Source: Zanthoxylum bungeanum (lineage: Eukaryota > Streptophyta > Magnoliopsida > Sapindales > Rutaceae). Taken from it: DNA of 64,000 bases. The notes under the pieces are model-generated. The model did no database searches. It saw only the letters and a program-made list of their open reading frames with translations, and had not been told where the DNA came from. Shown here one piece after another: positions 19,340-33,654 of this stretch; within the stretch, counting starts at the first letter, position 1; the number at the start of each line of letters is the position of its first letter. Location of the stretch: NCBI GenBank assembly GCA_019454045.1, contig SKCR01033649.1, forward strand, positions 186,001-250,000, given 5' to 3'. The position numbers and the translations under genes were made by a program.

Positions 19340-21131
19340 TGTTAGTGTTCCTAGAACATGCCAAGGATCTAATAAGCATGAATGTGTGTGAATAATTCAT
19401 TATAAGATGCGGAATATACTTACAATGAATGGTTTTGGCTTTTCAAAATTTTGAGAAGATCTCAAAGATCAAAGCTATGTATGTTGATTCCAAGCTTTGA
19501 GTTGTTTCTCCATCACCTTTGTTGATCTTTGAAGTGCTAGCTAACTTGATTTTGCAACAAAACCAATGAGAGAAGAACAAGGAAGCTCACACCCAAGCTT
19601 GTGTGTTCTAGGGTTTTGATTTGTGCTCTTTACCCAAAATGAGAGAGAGAGAGATGGGTTTTGGTAAAAGCCAATTTACCCTTTTCACCTAAACAAGGTG
19701 GTTGGGTAACTGGTTTCACCAAAACCATTTCAAGGTGGTTGGAAAGTTGGTGGTATGGCATAAATGTCAACCACTCTCCCAACTACCACATGTGAAGTGA
19801 GCCCCACTTTTGAATTCAAAATTCAAATGGTTTCTACGAATGTTTGCCGCGGCTCAGATCCGTTTAATCCGATTAAATGAATTTTCGTCGCTAAATAATT
19901 AAATCTTTATTAATATATCTGATATATTAATTTTAGCCCATATCAATAAAATAAATAGAAAAATCAAATTTAACTATTAAATTTATTTTACCGATTAATT
20001 CCAAATTAATCGCGCTCTCTCTCTTCTGAACATATTTAATCCCAGATTAAATAATACCTCAATTAATCCTAGATTAATTTTCTCTCTCTTAATTTAAGTC
20101 AACTGTCATCGGTGAATCTTTGGGGAGCGACCCAAGAGACCTCTGGATATGTTGGTAGTAAATCCGATTATCGGACTATTCGATTAAGTATGTACCTCGT
20201 ACTACGTGCTAACCGATTTTCAAGACATGGTTGGCTTCTAGCAAAGCACCGTGCCTACCCAATTCTCAACAAATATTCTTACTGGAATATACAATCTATG
20301 TTAGGCGTAGAATACGTAGTATTGCGTATAACGATCCAGTATCAGATGTCACATGCAAAGCCTAGGGCTGGAATATTGTCTGCCCCGTACCAAGCATAAA
20401 TCGGATCATAAGTAACTAGTCTCTTAATCAGATAATCATGACGTTGTCACATTATCCCGATGGTTGCAACTCATTAGAGTACCAGCTCTGTATCCCTGCG
20501 TGATCATCATCTCCATATGACTGAAGTGATACTTCCATCTTGACATCACACCCAACACACTACGATTCTCAATAAACCCAGAAGAGGCGTACACAGAACC
20601 TGTTAAAGTCCCGGACGACCAAAACTAAAGCGTAATGATTGTCGCAAGTATTAGCGATGCAAGTCTCAGCTTAAGACCATATACACCTACCCTGAATCGG
20701 ATTCCCATAAACACATAGTCATACTACCAATGGGATTCCGATGGGTCTATCCGGAGCGAAGCTGTTTCCATACCATCGGTAAACACAACCTCATATCACA
20801 CTTGCATAAGCATCCAATACTTAAATATATGAGAACTATGTCGTTATGCTCCCACAACGCGGACAAGTGTAATACTAGTCTATTCCGCATTATCGATGTC
20901 CAATTTTGATAATACTACGACTAGGGATGTTTAATGATTAAACCTTAGTGGATTGATACTGTCTCACATCTTATAATCCGGAACTAATCATAAAGACTTT
21001 TATCATTTTATATTTAAGTAATCCAATTATAAAATGATAAAATAGTAATTTCTATAATCACATAGTTAATTTGTACAAAAACCATAACGTCTTTTACAAA
21101 TAGTGATGCTATGGGTCATAATTGTCTAACA
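19340..21131 (-). repeat. Copia A 5' LTR (complete, 1792 bp)
   Basis: On the minus strand it begins TGTTAGAC (21131) and ends CTAACA (19340), the inverted TGTTAG/CTAACA ends of a copia LTR. It is the intact counterpart of 1-624 plus 12684-13352. The base after 21131 begins foreign copia coding sequence (copia C), so copia A inserted inside copia C. Confidence 0.9.
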
Positions 21132-23540
21132 TGACTGCCGCGAGTACAAGGCACACATGAAGGAAATCAAGGAGGGCAAGGCATCGGCTTCGCTGTTTTC
21201 GCCGTTGGCACTTTTATTTTGGAACTGCCATCGGGGCATGTACTTAAACTTACAGACTGTCATTATGTACCTAGTTTGACTAGGAATATTATTTTTGTAT
21301 CTATGTTAGCCCAATGTGGGTATACCTTTGTATTTAGAAACACTGGGTGTTTTATGTATAAAAATGATATGGAAATTTGCACTGCTGATGTAAATAATGG
21401 TCTTTATATTTTGAATATAATCAAATCTCAAACATATAATATAACAAACAAAATGCTCAAACTAAGTAACAAAGATGAAACTTATATGTGGCATTGTCGT
21501 ATGGGACATATTAACAAGACTCGTATATCCACACTTTCGAAGAATGGGTACTTAGACAGATTTGATCAAAATTCATATGACGTCTGCGAATCTTGCTTAT
21601 TACGTAAAATACCTAAATCACCTTTTAACGGTAAAGGTGTACGTGCCACCAAATTGTTAGCCCTCGTTCATACTGACGTATGTGGGCCCATGTCTAGCCA
21701 GGCTAGAGGTGGATATGAATACTTCGTAACCTTTACGGATGATGCATCACATTATGGTTATGTGTATCTTATGAGACACAAGTAGGAAACTTTTGAGAAA
21801 TTCAAAGAGTTTCGACATGAAGTAGAAAAACAAACTGGCAAAGGTATTAAGACATTACGGTCGGACCGTGGTGGCGAATACTTACGCCATGAGTTTCTTG
21901 ATTACTTGAAATAATATGGTATTCTTTCACAATGGACTCCTCCAGGAACACCGCAATTAAACGGTGTGTCCGAACGGAGAAACCAAACTTTGTTAGACAT
22001 GGTAAGGTCTATGATGAGTCGCACGGAGCTACATATTTCCTTCTGGGGATATACATTGAACAATGCAATACTTATTTTGAATAAGGTTCTGTCAAAGTCT
22101 GTTCAACAGATTCCGTATGAGATATGGAAGGGAAAGAAACCGGGTTTCTCATTCCTGAAGATTTGGGGTTGCTGGGCATACATCAAATGTTTGGGAGGTA
22201 CCAAACTTGAACCCAAATCAGATAAATGTCTATTTGTAGGATATCCTAGGGAAACCAAATGATATTACTTCTATCACCCACAAGAGAACAAAGTATTTGT
22301 TGCTCTACATGCGGTTTTCCTTGATAAGGAATTCCTAAATGCAGTGGTAAGTGGGAGGAAAATAGAACTCGATGAAAATCGAAGTGATACTGTTCCTGGC
22401 ATAGAATCCTTAACGGAACATGAATAGTCCATCAGAGATGAGACAGTACCATAATCTTCAAATACACAAGAACCGCGTAGGTCGGAGAGAGTCAGAAAAC
22501 AACCTGAGAGGTATAGGTTTCTGATCTCACCTCATGTGGATATTAATCTTATTGAGGATAACGAGCCGGCTATGTATGAGGAAGCTATACAAGATATCGA
22601 TTCTGCTTTATGGCAAGAAGCCATGAAGTCCGAAATGGATTCCATGTACACTAAGCAAGTTTGGACACTGGTTGATGCACCAGAAGGCGTAAAGCCTATT
22701 GGTTGCAAATGGGTCTTCAAGAAGAAGACTGACATGGATGGCAACGTACAAACGTATAAAGCTAGGCTTGTAGCGAAAAGGTATCATCAACGACATGGTG
22801 TCGATTACGATGAAACTTTTTCACCCGTTGCCATGATTAAATCCATTAGGATAATGTTTGCTATTGCTGCATATTTCGATTACGAGATATGGCAGATGGA
22901 CGTCAAAACCGTTTTCCTTAACGAAAACCTTTTGGAGGATGTTTATATGCAACAGCCTGAGGGTTTTGTCGTACCAAGACTTGGAAACAAGGTTTGTAAG
23001 TTAAATCGATCCATTTATGGATTGAAGCAAGCATCGCGTTCTTGGAACCAATGTTTTGATAAGATCATAAAAGAATATGATTTCATTCAAAACGTGGATG
23101 ATCATTGTCTATATAAAAAGGTTAGTGGGAGCGCACTGACATTCATTGTCCTTTACGTTGATGATGTATTACTTATTGGCAATGAAATTCCCATGTTAAC
23201 GTCGGTGAAAGCTTGGCTTTCATTGAAATTCTCCATGAAGGATCTAGGAGAAGCAGCCTTTATTCTAGGAATAAAGATCTTCCGAGATAGATCTAGAAAG
23301 CTGCTTGGACCCTCCCAGAGCACGTACATTGACAAAGTGTTGAAGAGATTCAACATGGATCAGTCCAAGAGGGGACAGTTGCCAGTGTCACATGGTGTCA
23401 CTCTATCTAAGGACATGTGTCCTAAAACTCAAGTTGAGAGAGACAACATGAGTCGAATACCATTTTCCTCAACAGTCGTATCGATCATGTATGCCATGAT
23501 ATGTACGCGACCTGATGTCTCGAATGCTTTGAGCATGTGT
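21132..23540 (+). pseudogene. Copia C gag-pol fragment (zinc knuckle to RT)
   Basis: A truncated plus-strand relative of copia A. It begins within the zinc-knuckle region (CREYKAHMKE), has an internal deletion before the pre-integrase domain, then WHCRMGH/CESCLL, VHTDVCGP (first catalytic Asp), RSDRGGEYL and GVSERRN (catalytic Glu). Stops occur at 21783, about 21912, 22260 and 22425. The RT part is open for 339 codons (22536-23555) with RLVAKRYHQRHGVDYDE, QMDVKTVFLNE, VYMQQPEGFV and the catalytic LYVDD. The match ends near 23535, where an LTR-like sequence begins, so RNase H and the 3' LTR are missing. Confidence 0.88.
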
Positions 23541-24058
23541 TGTAATGACCGGTAGTAATTACTACTACCTATGACGATATTATTACGTACGAGACAAAGG
23601 AACGTAAAATAAATCATGTTGGGATTCAAATACAATTATGAGAAGACTTTGAGAATGACCGGTAAATTTCTCGAAGTCCCGAGAAGAAATTGTACCATAA
23701 GCCCCTTTTGTAATATATATAGTATTTGAGGCATAACATTTTCATACGAACTCAGATTTTTATGAATTTTATATCGTCGGAAATTTTAGACCAAGACCTA
23801 TAACTCCAGCGTTAAACATTTCTTCAATTCGGACCAGAATCGGGTCAAAAGCGCGAGTCAAAATCTAAATGAATAGTGATTTCGGACTAAAAAAGTAAAA
23901 ATCTCAATTTCTCTACAACTTTCTACACACTTCTTCAACTTGTAAAATATATAAGCCCCCCACTATATAAAAAGAATACTATTCATGAAACAAAAAATTT
24001 GGAAAGACAAAAGGAGGAGAAAAACGTGAAGGAAGGAGGAGAAGAAGAAGAAGGGGGT
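23541..24058 (+). repeat. LTR-like fragment, unclassified
   Basis: Starts TGTAATGACC directly at the break in copia C and stops where the copia B LTR begins. It has a TATA-like CTATATAAAAAG (about 23963), then an A-rich and finally purine-rich stretch. The 5' TG, TATA position and lack of coding sequence suggest the U3-R part of another LTR truncated by copia B. No CA end or primer site is seen. Confidence 0.4.
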
Positions 24059-26046
24059 GTTGGACAATTATGACCCATAGCGTCACTATTTGTACATATC
24101 ATGGTGTTGTTGTACAAATTAACTATGTGACAAAAGAGATTACACTCTTATCATTTGTGATTAGATCACTTAGATATATAAGTGATAGGAGGTCCATGTG
24201 ATTTGTTCCTGGATTGAGAATGATATGAGACAGTATCAGTCCACGAAGGATAAATCATTGAATATACCTAGTCAGAGCATTATCGAGATTGGACATCGAT
24301 GAATGCGTAAAAGACTAGTATTACACGTGTGCGCGTTGTGAGGGCACAACGATATAGTTCTCATATATTTGGGTATAGGATACTCATACAAGTGTAATAG
24401 GAGGTTGTGTTTCACCGATGGTACGGGAAATAGCTTCGCTCTGGATAAGACCCCCTCGAAATTCCATTGGTAGTATGACTATGTGTCTATGGAAGTCCGA
24501 AATCAGGGTAGGTGTATTTGGTCTTAACCTGAGACTTGCACCGCTAATACTTGCAACAATCAATATACTTTGGTTGAGGTCGTCCAGGGCTTTAACAGGT
24601 TCTATGTACGCCAATACTGGGTATATTGAGAATCGTAGTGTGTTGGGTGTGATGTCAAGACGAAAGTGTCACTCCAGTCATATGGAATTGATGATCGCGC
24701 AGGGATACAGAACTGGTTCTCTAAATAAGGTTGCAACCATCGGGATAATATGACTTGGTCATGATTATCTGATATTAAAGAGACTAGTTGCTCGTTATCC
24801 GATATATGCTTCGTACGGGGCAGACACTGTACCAGCCTCAGGCCTCACATGTGATCATCCGATACTGGACAGAAATACACAATACTATGTATACTACGCC
24901 TGATACAGATCCTTATATTCCTGTAAGGATATTTCCGGAGAATGTAGTACGAGGTACCTACGTGTTCGGATAGTCCGACGACCGAATTTACTGCCAATAT
25001 ATTCGGGGATCTAATGGGTCGCTTCCCAAAGATTCACCGATGACGTATGACTCACACTTTAATTAATCTAGGATTAATAACATAAGAGAGAAAATTAATT
25101 TGGGATTAATTGCAGAGATATTTTATCTGGGATAAAATATCATTTAAAGAGAGATAACGATTAATTTGAAATTAATCGAGAAATTAATATATTTGATATA
25201 TTAAACGAAATTAGATTTCGACGCGGAATTAAAATTAGATTTTAATTCGGGCGAACGAATTAATTTAGAATTAATTCGTTAGCGATGTGAATAGTGATTT
25301 CGCTAGGCGTAATCATTTAATTACGACGCAACAGAAAATTCGTTAATTAGGAATTAGCGAACCCGAGCCCGAGATTATTTGTGAGCGCATTCGCATTTCA
25401 AATTCGAGCACGGCACGTCAAATTGCTAGTCGCATCTAGCATCACATCAAGCGTCAAATCACTTGTCACTTTGAGTGATTTGACTTGACAACTTGATTGA
25501 CTTGTGTGATGTGAATAGTTGATGTGGTGGTTGGCAAAACTTAAATTCCATTTGATTTTTTGGAAAAACAAAATGGAAAATCAATTTTAGAAATTGATTA
25601 AGTGTATATGATACACTTTTTAGCCAAACACACACAACACTCTCATCTCTCCTTTCTTTTCCCTCTTCTCTCCTCACGCCATTTTCTTCTTCTTGTAAGG
25701 CAGTGAACTGCCAAGAGTTTGAAGAAATGAAGGGAAGCAAGTGCGATTTGCTTGGCAAAATCAAGAGTGCTAGCACACTCCGGGATCATGCGAAGGTGAT
25801 AGGGAAGTCCACCCATGAGCCGGGAACCATTCGACGAAGCTTGGAGCTTGACGAAGGACCTCCAATGGCCGTAAATCAGTGGACTATCACAACAGCTTAC
25901 TGCCGAATAATAGAGCCATAAAATAGAATTTTTGTTGCCCAAAGCATCGCTCAACTGCTCGATGTAAGTATTTCGCGACTTCTCGATTGTATTCTCACAT
26001 GTTAATGCTTTATTTTTGATCATTGGGACCTAGATAATCTCCAACA
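24059..26046 (+). repeat. Copia B 5' LTR (1988 bp)
   Basis: Begins TGTTGGACAATTATGACCC and ends ATCTCCAACA, directly followed by a primer site. Its start matches the copia B 3' LTR at 31621, and it shares blocks with the minus-strand LTRs ending at 37222 and 55979. The frames inside it (for example 24418-24753 or 25643-26023) recur only as LTR sequence and show no domains. Confidence 0.88.
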
Positions 26047-26047
26047 A

Positions 26048-26060
26048 TGGTATCAAGAGC
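26048..26060 (+). promoter_or_regulatory. Primer binding site of copia B (Met-tRNA type)
   Basis: TGGTATCAAGAGC begins one base after the LTR end. It resembles the plant copia primer site TGGTATCAGAGC with one extra A. Confidence 0.8.
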
Positions 26061-28440
26061 TTGGTTAAAAGCATGAAAAATGTTTAGGGCTTAAAATTGG
26101 GCAAACTTGATTTTGAGCATGATTAATGAAATTGGATGGATTAGTATGCTTAAATGTGTTTGAATGAAGGATTGATTGGATCAATTTGTTGAAATTATGT
26201 TTGGAACAAGTTTCCCCAATTTTTGGTGTTAGCCGAAAATGTGATGCCCTAAAATGTCTTAGGATTTTTGATTTTTGACAATTGGATGTGTTGGAAATCA
26301 TTCGGGAATATGATTTAATGTCGATTATGGGTTTAATTGGATTGAAACCGAATCGGACATAAATTACCCCTATATTGCCGAGACATTATGAGCATGATTG
26401 GGTTTGATTTTTTGTTAATTTGTGTTGGACACTAATTGATGTAGATAAGCAAGATTAATTAGCCAAATTTGTGTTTTGGAAATAATGATTTGGGTGATTA
26501 ATTATGTTAATGCACTTTAGGTAATTAAATTGGGAATTTGGCAATTTGGCAATTTAATTCAATTGGGCTAATTTTGGAAATTGGGCTTGAAATGTTGTAA
26601 ATTGGCTTATTGGGCTTTGTTGTACAAAGTTGGGTTAAGGAAAATTGGATTGGATCCAATTGGGCCCAAAACCGCATCCATAAAGCCCAAATGCGACTTA
26701 ATGGACCTTTAAAGTTTAATTGGGCCTAATGGGCCAAGATTGATTTCTAGGCTTATGGGGTAACTCCCAGATTTGATTTTGATTATTCGGTTTGATCCGA
26801 GTTGACCAAAAGTCCACGCCTTAAGAAATTAATTAAAAGCCCATTGGACTTTAATTAAATTGACGTTGGACGTTTATCGGGCTTTGAGACCCGTAACGAT
26901 TAAATTTGGAATTTAAGTCGTAAAATGTTTATTAATAAAGTGTGATATTTAATTTGGAATTAAATAGCGAATTAGAATTGAATGCATATTAAATTGGATT
27001 TAATTGTGTAGTTTAATTTAATTCGGGAATTCGTACTTTAAGTACTTATTCGTAAAAATGAGTTTGACTCGAGCAAAATCAAATCGTTGTTTGAACATTG
27101 GATGATCACTAATTATTAGATTAATTAATTTGATTAGATTGATTGATAACATGCTTATGTGAATACATGGTTACGATGCATGAATAATGTATATCAGATG
27201 GATATTAGATGGGTGGGGCAATTTTAGAAATTGTTGTAATAAATTTGATTTATTAATTGGACCTACGAGTCCAGCCTTATCACCTCCTTATTCTTTGTAT
27301 TCTCTTCTCACCTATTCCCCTCAATGTAAATGAGGTTTCTTTAGAAGTGTAGTGTAACGGGTAGAAGAAAATTTTGTGCTAGCGGGAGAGAGAAAGTGAG
27401 AGATTTGATCTAGGATCAATGTGTAAAGTATCCATCCGCATATCATTATTATTTTTCATATGCGCTTTACTATGTATTTAGAATGCATGTTTAAGACTGT
27501 ATGATGATGAGACCTTAACAAAGATAATAAATTGGTTGCCAATTTGCACTCGAAAAACCCTCGCATAATATTAAGCGTCTTTCCTTCCATTGAGTGATTC
27601 TCACTCAAGATCTAAGACGGCATTGGTTTGTTGGCCAAAGTCAAGGCCTTTGTCTGTCGAGGATATGTTTGAATCACGAAGGCTTTGTTACATGTCAGTG
27701 TCTTGTCCAAGTTGTGGTTTTTTGGCCAAAGTCAAGACCACTTCTTGTCCATCGACATTGATTACGAAGCTTTCCATGGTCAATGGGTCGCGCTTAACTG
27801 GGATCACTAAGTTTGTTGTGCCAAAGCCAAGGCTTAGTTGATTCAGAGGAAAAAGGTTAGGTAATACATTAGATGTATTGGCATATATAAGATATATATT
27901 TCGGACTTGGATATCCCCTTACCGGATCTAGGAATTGGATTGGATCCAATCGATCTTAGAGATCTACCTAGTTAATTATCATACAATTTATTGGCCAAAG
28001 TCAAGATTATGTGATATTTAACGGGATCCTAGCCCACTAGGAAATGCGGTTTCCCGAGTACTCGACAGAGGGTTAGAGGCTCGCCGAAAAATAGTGGGAG
28101 GCAAGAATTGAATTCGCAATATTCGTTCAATTACTCACCATACGCGCTCAAACAAATATCATTCGTCGTTATAAATTAAATGTTAGTTGGACTAATATTT
28201 AAATGTTGTTTTAATAAATAGTTGGACTATATTCAAACTATTCATTTATAGTTGATTTTATAATTGGATTATAGTAATCAATATAATTGATTTTAATCTA
28301 TTAAATTATAGTTGATTAAATAGTTGGACTATTGTAATCATGATAATAAATAGTACCTAAATCGTTGATTAAATAGTTGGACTATTAGAATCAAGATATA
28401 AATTGAAAGATTGACGTTTAATACATAATCCTAGGGAAAA
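26061..28440 (+). other. Copia B long untranslated leader
   Basis: No gene. It is AT-rich and matches the copia A leader in organisation. TTGGCCAAAGTCAAG occurs near 27634, 27725 and 27991, with a variant at 27820. The frame at 27590-27841 is the counterpart of the repeat-derived frame in copia A. Confidence 0.65.
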
Positions 28441-31400
28441 TGTATTTAAATGGTTTAATTTTCAAAATTGGGAATAGAGTTTCAGGATGGTCCTGGAAAC
28501 TAATAATAAGTTACTTTATTTGATAAAATAACATATTATGCCTAAGCCTGGAGTTAAGCAAACAGTAGAGCATAATCTTTGGAAGATTATGTGATGATAA
28601 CTTTAGTGCTTAATCCATTTAGCTGGTCGCAGTAGACTCCTGGAGTGTTGAAAAAGGCAAAGGCAAAATCATTATAGTCTTATGGGAAGATAAATGACAT
28701 ATCCCAAAATGTCTACTAAATGTGGCAAATGAGATCGCGGAAGCATGACTGCCGTTTGAACAAAGCAGACATGAAGGAATTGAAGACGAGCAAGGCTCTG
28801 ACTTCAAATATGGTTGTCATAAATATGTTCATTACTAATATTAAAATTGGATTTTAAATACTTAGTATGATACATAAAATATATATATATTGATGCCCAG
28901 AATCTGTTTTGAACAGGATACTGACCTCAATTGAGATTTAATCTGCGGATTGGAAACGGGACGAAAGTCGTTGCTTTAACCGTAGATACCTGATTTTAGG
29001 AACTACCCTCGAGTGTATACCTAAAATTGGAAACTGTTATAATGTAACTAGTTTGACTAGAAACATTATCTCTATATCAGTGTTTAACCCGCTACAGGTG
29101 AACCTTTATATTCTAGAACACTAAAATGTTTCATTATATAAAGATGATATTGAGATAAACACATTTGATGTGAATGACAGGATTTATATTTTGAATATAA
29201 ATAAAATCTCAAATATATAACATGACAAACAAATAGCTCAAACTAATTTGATCAGATGAAACTTAATTATGGCATTGTTGTCTAGGACACAATCAAACAA
29301 CACTCCTATATCCGCATTTTTGAAGTGTGGGTACTAGGACTAATTTGATTCTATTCAAATAAATTCTACGAATCTAGTTTATTATGCAAAGTGTCTAAAA
29401 CACATTTACTTGGTAAAAGTGTAAATGCCACAGAACTGTTAGCCCTAGTTCATAGTGAAGCAAGTGGGCCCATGTCTAGCTAGGCTAGATGTGGATATGA
29501 ATATTTCGTGACCTATACGGATGTGGCATCGCGTTATGGTTATGTGTTTCTTTTGAAACACAAATCAGAAACTTTAAGTTTCGACACAAAATAAATAAAC
29601 AGATCGGCTATAGTATTATATCGTCATGATAAGACCGTAATGAAAATACTTAAGCAATAAGTTTCTTATATACTTGAAAGAGTAAAGTATTGTTTCAAAA
29701 GAGGACTCCTCCCGGAACACGTCAAGTTGACGGTGTGTCCGAAATGAGTGACCGAATTTTATTGGACATAATAAGGTTAATCATGAGTCGCTCTGAGCTA
29801 CCATTTCCTTCAACGGATAAGCTTTGACAGTGCAGAACTTATTTTGAATAAGGTTCCATTAAAATTTGTTTGACAGATATCATATTAGATATGAACAGGA
29901 AAGAAACCAGGTTTCTCAATCTTGAAAATTTGGGTGTGCTAGGCATACGTTTGGATGATACCAAACTAGAACTCAAATTGGATAAATGCCAATTATAGGT
30001 TATCCTAGGGATACCATAAGTATAGTACTTATACAACTCACAAGAGAATAATTAGATTATTGCTCGCCATGTGGTTTTCCTAAAAGGAATACTGATATCC
30101 AGTGGTAAGTGGGAGGATAGTAAAACTTGATGAAAATCAGAGTAAATTATTCCAGGCATCGAATCCTAATTGAACACATATAGTTCATCAAGGATGAAAC
30201 TATAACATTAATCTTCGTATACACAAGAACCACGTATGTTGGAGAGAGTCAGAAAATAACCTAGGGTATGGGTTTCTGATCTCACCTCATAAAGATTTAT
30301 ATCTTATTAAGGTATACCAACTGACTACGTATGAGGAAGTGATACAAGGTATCGACTCCATAATTATGACAAAGTATCATGAATCCGAAATGGATTCCAT
30401 GTATATCAACAAGTTTGGATACTAGTTGATGTACCGCAAGGCATTGTGCCTATTGGTACTATAAGTCTTCAAGGAAGACGTACATGGATGGCAACATACC
30501 AACGTGTAAAGCTAGGCTTTTAGCGGAAAAGTATCGTTATCAATATTGTGTTGATTACGATTCAACCTAGTTGTTGCCACAGTAAATCCATTTGGATAAT
30601 ACTTGCTAATTCTGCATGTTTCATTAGTGAAATATGTCAGCTTAACAGGAAAATCGCTTTCCTGAAAAGGAAACCTTTTGGAGGATATTTATAACATCAT
30701 GTCAATTTTGTCGTACCTTAACAAGCAAACTAGGTTTGCAAGTTATTCGATCCATGTTTGGATTGAAGCAAGCATTAGGTTCTTGGAATTATCGTTTTGA
30801 TGTAATCATAATAGTTTATGATTTAATTCAAAACGAAATGATTCTTGTGTATATAAAAGGGTTAGTGGGAGCGCACTGACAGTGGCTGTCCTATAAATAA
30901 TGATAATATGTCATTTCTTGGAAATGATATTCCCATAATAATAATAATCGGTGAAAGCTTGGATTTCATAAAACTCTCAGTGGAATCGTACATTGAAAAA
31001 TGTACGCGACCTGGTGTCTCATACGCTTTGAGCATATGGATTCACAAACAGGCCAATCCGAGTGATAGTCACTGGATTGAAGTTAAGAACATACTTAGTG
31101 TCTTAGAGAAATAAGGATGCTATCTTAATCTGTGGAGAAGGAGAACTTGAAGTGACTGGGATCACTGTAGAAAGTTTCCTAAATCGATAAAGACGACTAA
31201 AAGTCGCAAACGGTACTATACAGTTTGAAAGACGGAACAGTGAGCTGGAAATCTTCTAAGCAAGATATTGTTACCGAATAAACAACAAATGCGGGTTATT
31301 GCTGCAGCTGAAGCGGCAATAGAAGCCTTATGGGTCGATAAATAAATCTAATTAGATTAGATTTAATTCTGTTAGCAGCTGAGCTAGGCTTGAGCACAGG

Positions 31401-31607
31401 CTAAAGAATTAATGGTCTTATCAAAGATTCAGATATATACTTCGATATTCATCTGATTCGTTCAGATCATACATCGTGGAGATGTGATGATCGAATAAAT
31501 CGCATCAAGATGATAATCATGTAAATCCGCTGACGAAAGCTTTTCTCAGCAGTTTGAGCCAACGGTACATAGTTCAGGTGTAAGACACTCGAGTGACTGG
31601 CTATAGG
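28441..31607 (+). pseudogene. Copia B gag-pol remnant (heavily decayed)
   Basis: Nucleotide-level resemblance to copia A and C coding sequence without any usable frame. The gag start lies near 28480-28600. A large deletion leads to the zinc-knuckle end near 28745. Integrase remnants run from about 29040 to 30000 (GTGGGCCCATGTCTAGC marks the first-Asp region, about 29464). RT remnants lie between 30340 and 31000, and RNase H remnants (GCGGGTTATTGCTGCAGC, 31291) run to the polypurine tract. Dense small indels and stops suggest this is older than copia C. Confidence 0.75.
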
Positions 31608-31620
31608 CTAAGTGGGAGAT
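31608..31620 (+). promoter_or_regulatory. Polypurine tract of copia B
   Basis: CTAAGTGGGAGAT directly precedes the 3' LTR start TGTTGG; the same sequence precedes the LTRs of the other copia elements here. Confidence 0.8.
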
Positions 31621-32279
31621 TGTTGGAAAATTATGACCCATAGCATCACTATTTGTACAGATCATGGTGTTGTTGTACAAATTAACTATGTGACAAAGGA
31701 GAATGCACTCTTATCATTTGTGATTAGATCACCTAGATATATAAATGATAGGAGGTCCCTGTGATTTGTTTCTCATATATTTGGGTATAGGATACTCATG
31801 CAAGTGTAATAGGAGGTTGTGTTTCACCGATGGTACGGGAAACAGCTTCGCTCTGGATAAGACCCCATCGGAATTCCATTGGTAATATGACTATGTGTCT
31901 ATGGAAGTCCGAAATCAGGGTAGGTGTATTTGGTCTTAACTTGTGACTTGCACGGCTAATACTTGCGACAATCAATATACTTTGGTTGAGGTCGTCCAGG
32001 GCTTTAACAAGTTCTGTGTACACCAATGCTGGGTATATTGAGAATCATAGTGTGTTGGGTGTGATGTCAAGACGGAAGTGTCACTCCAGTCATATGGAGT
32101 TGATGATCGCGCATGGATACAGAATTGGTTCTCTAAATAAGGTTGCAACCGTTGGGATAATATGACTTGGTCATGATTATCCGATATTAAAGAGACTAGT
32201 TTCTCGTTATCCGATATATGCTTCGTACGTGGCAGACACTGTACCAGCCCCAGGCCTCGCATGTGATCATCCGATACTG
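31621..32279 (+). repeat. Copia B 3' LTR (truncated)
   Basis: Matches the copia B 5' LTR from TGTTGG, with an internal deletion of several hundred bases near 31770 relative to 24200-24360, and breaks off at about 32279 where reverse-oriented LOG-gypsy sequence begins. The remaining part of this LTR is not found to the right. Confidence 0.8.
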
Positions 32280-32823
32280 GATCTCAGATGTTGTTTTTTT
32301 TGCTCTCCATCACTTTTTGAGATGCTTCCTCCAATTAAACTACAGCACTGAATATTACAAACTTTTCAATTACAGCTTATGTATGTATGTTACTATGTAT
32401 GTTGATAATATCTGTCAGAATGAGCATATGAAGATCCATTTTAGTCAGTTTTATGGAGAATTCACAAATTAAATAATTTAAAATGAAATAAACAAAAATT
32501 AACTTGTTTTGATAAAGGTTGAGATACGTCTCAGGAGTGGAAACTCCTTACTCGGCTATCACTTACACCAATTTCACCTTATTAGTCAAAAATAAAAACA
32601 TAAAAACATGAAATATTTTTGTAATTTTTGAAAATTTTTCAATTTTTTTTGTATTTTTCTTTCGAAAAATTTTGACTAAAAATATAATAAAAATAACCCA
32701 AAATAAACAAGATATTAATCAACTATTCCCTCCCCCAAACATAAATGAGACATTGTCCCCAATGTCTTAAACAGTAGAAGAAGAGTTTAGAAGATCATAC
32801 CTGGTTAGCTGAAATTCAGAAAA

Positions 32824-33480
32824 CTAAAGGTTAAGATCCAGATTTATCTTATGCTTCTTACCACGATCGTCCTCGGACAATTTTATCTTGGATATGATTG
32901 GGTCAATTTGTGGTTCAAAGGCTAAGATTTGGTGAATTAGATCTGGGGCAGTTCTGGAAGTAAAGATGAGTTCTTTAATAGGTTTTGACACGAACCCATT
33001 TCTCCGGGCATCATCAAGAAACACACAAAGAAAATCATAAAATCCCTCAACGTTAAACAGCCCAATCGGTTTCTGATGTATGTTCAAGTTCGCCCAAGAT
33101 AGAACTATAAAAATTTACTCCAATGTGCCCAAGCCTCCTGGCAAAGCAATGAAAGCATCAGCACAGTTAATCATTTCCACCAGTCTCTCGGACATACCTG
33201 GCACGATGAGTTCTTCTCCGTTTGATAGTCAAATAAGATTCGCCTGCGCTAAGGGTTTTGGGATGATCCCCAAGACTGGACTGCCTCCATCCTGTACAGC
33301 TTTTGAAACGATCCCCATGAGTCTAAGATTACCTCCACCGTATACTAAATGCATATTCCTTGCCGCTAAGACTCGACCCAATTCCTGTGCTGCTTCTATG
33401 TATTGTGGCTTAGTACCAACATTAGTACCGCAAAACACACAAATGTTCTCAACTCGTCTTCTTGAAGTGGCTTTAATTTT
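32824..33480 (-). pseudogene. LOG-like pseudogene, copy 3
   Basis: Minus-strand relative of the LOG ORF at 8851. The start codon is lost. The frame carries ICVFCGTN, YGGGNL.LMG, GGSPVLGIIPK, then an in-frame stop and a short disrupted stretch near 33229. It then has the GMSER..EM segment with the conserved Arg, [10 protein letters not shown] with the family Pro intact, and a TAA where the motif's final Glu would be. The last part, SWANLNIHQKPIGLFN and a lysine-rich tail, ends LNL-stop (32824). It keeps signature residues that the open copy at 8851 has changed, but cannot make a full protein. Confidence 0.85.
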
Positions 33481-33654
33481 TTATGTATTTCTTTCTCAAA
33501 CTTGGATGCCTTCAAAGTGCAATAACGAGCTGAATTTATAGTACCGGAAAAAGAGTGAGTAATAATAGCACTAGTATCTTCCAAAGGACACTTGTTAGCT
33601 AAACAACAAAAGAAACTGTGAAAGGTCAAAGAGTCTGGATCTTGTCTGCGAAAA

